This document shows, piece after piece, positions 6,077 to 7,229 of a DNA stretch of 7,229 nucleotides. Source of the DNA: Chloroflexota bacterium (GTDB lineage: Bacteria; Chloroflexota; Anaerolineae; Anaerolineales; Anaerolineaceae); NCBI GenBank assembly GCA_019136175.1, contig JAGVUS010000044.1:1-7229 (forward strand), in the 5' to 3' direction. Each line of letters opens with the position of its first letter. The stretch's first letter is position 1. The position numbers and the translations under genes are program-made. Under the pieces are notes generated by a model. It had not been told where the DNA came from. It saw only the letters and a list, made by a program, of their open reading frames with translations, and did not search any database.

Positions 6077-7229
6077 CGCATCAAAATCCAACCCAAGCTG
6101 GTCGCACTGCAACTGCGCCGTATAATTTCATTCCCCTGCCGGAGAAGGTTATCCCGGCGGAAGTGCTTCCCGACCATGACAGCTACGACGGCAAGCGCTT
6201 CACGGGAACCATCACTTGCAGGCTGGATACGAAAACTCCGCTTTACACCCGGACCATGCTCACCCCCGAACAACACCAGGCGTATGCCGGGGATTTTCAC
6301 ACATTCCTGGTGGAACACCCGGCGGAAGCTGCCGCCTTCTTTCACCATGGGGACCCTTCCAAGGAGCCGGTCATCCCCGGCAGTTCCCTGCGCGGCATGC
6401 TGCGCACCCTGGTGGAAATTCTCAGCTACAGCAAAGTGGACTGGGTGACCGGTAAAAAGCTTGTCTATCGCGCCGTGGGAGACAGATCCTCCCTTGGAAT
6501 CAAGTATCGCAGCCAGCTCCTGGGAACGCAAAATCAGACACCCCTGCCGTATCCCAATCGCTCCGTCCGCGGGGGATACCTGCGCAGGCGTGGCAGTGAC
6601 TGGTACATCCAGCCTGCCCAGGAACACCTTGGGGAAAGTATTGTGCATGTGAATTACACAGACGCAAATCAAGTGACACATGGATCTTATGGGACACACA
6701 GAACATATGATGTGTATGTGCAACCTGCTGCCAGGGTTCCAGACAACCGGGGGCAGAGGGGAACGGCTGATCTGATCCTGAACATTGCCATAACAAGGTT
6801 TGTTCAACCCAGGACAGGAACCAGACAGCCCGGCTGGGAGGAAGGTGTGTTGATTGAATCGGGGCAAATGGGGAAACTTCCACCGCAACCAGGACAACAC
6901 CCAAAACATATGCACTGTGTGATCTATGCGCCCAATACTACAATTCCACAAGACAAGTGGCTTAAGGTTCCCGACGACATCTGGGCTGCCTACCAGGAAG
7001 ACCTTAAAGTCTCACGGGAGGATAAAAACACGCCAAGGGAACTGAAGGATGGATCCCCCCTCTTTTACCTGGTGGACAGCCACGGCGACCTGGTCTTTTT
7101 TGGTCCCACCATGATGTTCCGCCTGCTCTACCCGCACTCGCCGCACGATTTCATTCCCGCAGAAATCCGGGATCCTTCCATCATTGACATGACTGACGCC
7201 ATCTTTGGGTACGTGCGGGATGAAGACCC
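6073..7229 (+). CDS. TIGR03986-type CRISPR RAMP protein (Cas7 with insertion), 3' end outside window
   Basis: The reading frame is open from ATG 6073 to the window end (385 complete codons), so the C-terminus is missing. The start has AGGAGG at 6061-6066, 6 nt upstream, and overlaps the csx19 stop. Hallmarks of the TIGR03986 family are YNFIPLPEKV (17-26), a first RAMP strand (FTGTITCRLDTKTPLY, 47-62), VIPGSSLRGMLRTLVEILS (100-118) and, late in the visible part, IFGYV (377-381). Between the PGSS helix and FGYV lies roughly 260 residues rich in Gly, Pro, Gln and Arg, much more than a simple Csm3 has there, in keeping with the large insertion of the Cas7-insert subunit of III-D complexes. The loop before PGSS reads FFHHGDPSKEP (89-99); D94 is the only Asp close to the expected catalytic place, and its role is uncertain. 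The missing part should hold the remaining RAMP strands and glycine-rich loop. Confidence 0.85.
   Translation, partial: MTHQNPTQAGRTATAPYNFIPLPEKVIPAEVLPDHDSYDGKRFTGTITCRLDTKTPLYTRTMLTPEQHQAYAGDFHTFLVEHPAEAAAFFHHGDPSKEPVIPGSSLRGMLRTLVEILSYSKVDWVTGKKLVYRAVGDRSSLGIKYRSQLLGTQNQTPLPYPNRSVRGGYLRRRGSDWYIQPAQEHLGESIVHVNYTDANQVTHGSYGTHRTYDVYVQPAARVPDNRGQRGTADLILNIAITRFVQPRTGTRQPGWEEGVLIESGQMGKLPPQPGQHPKHMHCVIYAPNTTIPQDKWLKVPDDIWAAYQEDLKVSREDKNTPRELKDGSPLFYLVDSHGDLVFFGPTMMFRLLYPHSPHDFIPAEIRDPSIIDMTDAIFGYVRDED

Noticed and set aside
6049..6951. 300-codon open frame on the minus strand
   Set aside because: It lies wholly opposite the TIGR03986-type RAMP gene (and the csx19 end), whose protein has clear family motifs; the antisense product shows none.

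Overview
The window carries most of a type III CRISPR-Cas effector operon, best matched to subtype III-D. It holds five complete genes and one gene cut off by the right edge, all on the + strand. In order they are: a small Cas10 with an intact GGDD motif but no HD nuclease domain (322-1890); a single-domain Cas7/Csm3-like RAMP (1902-2567); Csx10, the Cas5-like RAMP, with a long helical C-terminal tail (2564-4120); a protein made of two tandem Cas7-like RAMP domains (4117-5508); Csx19 (5501-6076); and the start of a TIGR03986-type RAMP (6073 to beyond 7229). Family names come from motif reading and memory of the families, not from a search.

The genes are very tightly packed. The first gap is 11 nt. 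Each later pair overlaps by 4 nt (ATGA) or 8 nt (ATGAGTAA), and each start has a purine-rich Shine-Dalgarno sequence, so they are probably one translationally coupled transcript. The first 321 bases hold no gene I can support. They do contain a good sigma70-like promoter (TTGAAA, 17 nt spacer, TATACT; 196-224) followed by a leader of about 90 nt and a consensus AGGAGG.

Functional model (inference from the families): the Cas7-type domains (one, two and one per gene) line crRNA and target RNA, Csx10 caps the crRNA 5' end and may also supply the Cas11 small-subunit role, Csx19 is an accessory subunit of III-D complexes, and Cas10 makes cyclic oligoadenylate when target RNA is bound. Candidate catalytic aspartates for target RNA cutting are visible in three Cas7-type domains. 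The layout resembles the fused III-D variant known from Synechocystis (Cas7-Cas5-Cas11, Cas7-2x, Cas7-insert, Csx19, Cas10), but here Cas7 and Csx10 are still separate genes.

No CRISPR array, cas1, cas2, cas6 or signal-responsive effector (Csm6/Csx1 type) is in the window; the gene set is clearly incomplete at the right edge. Base composition is moderately GC-rich with strong AGGAGG-type ribosome sites. A bacterium such as a member of the Chloroflexota (Anaerolineae) would fit, but this is a weak guess from general protein flavour.
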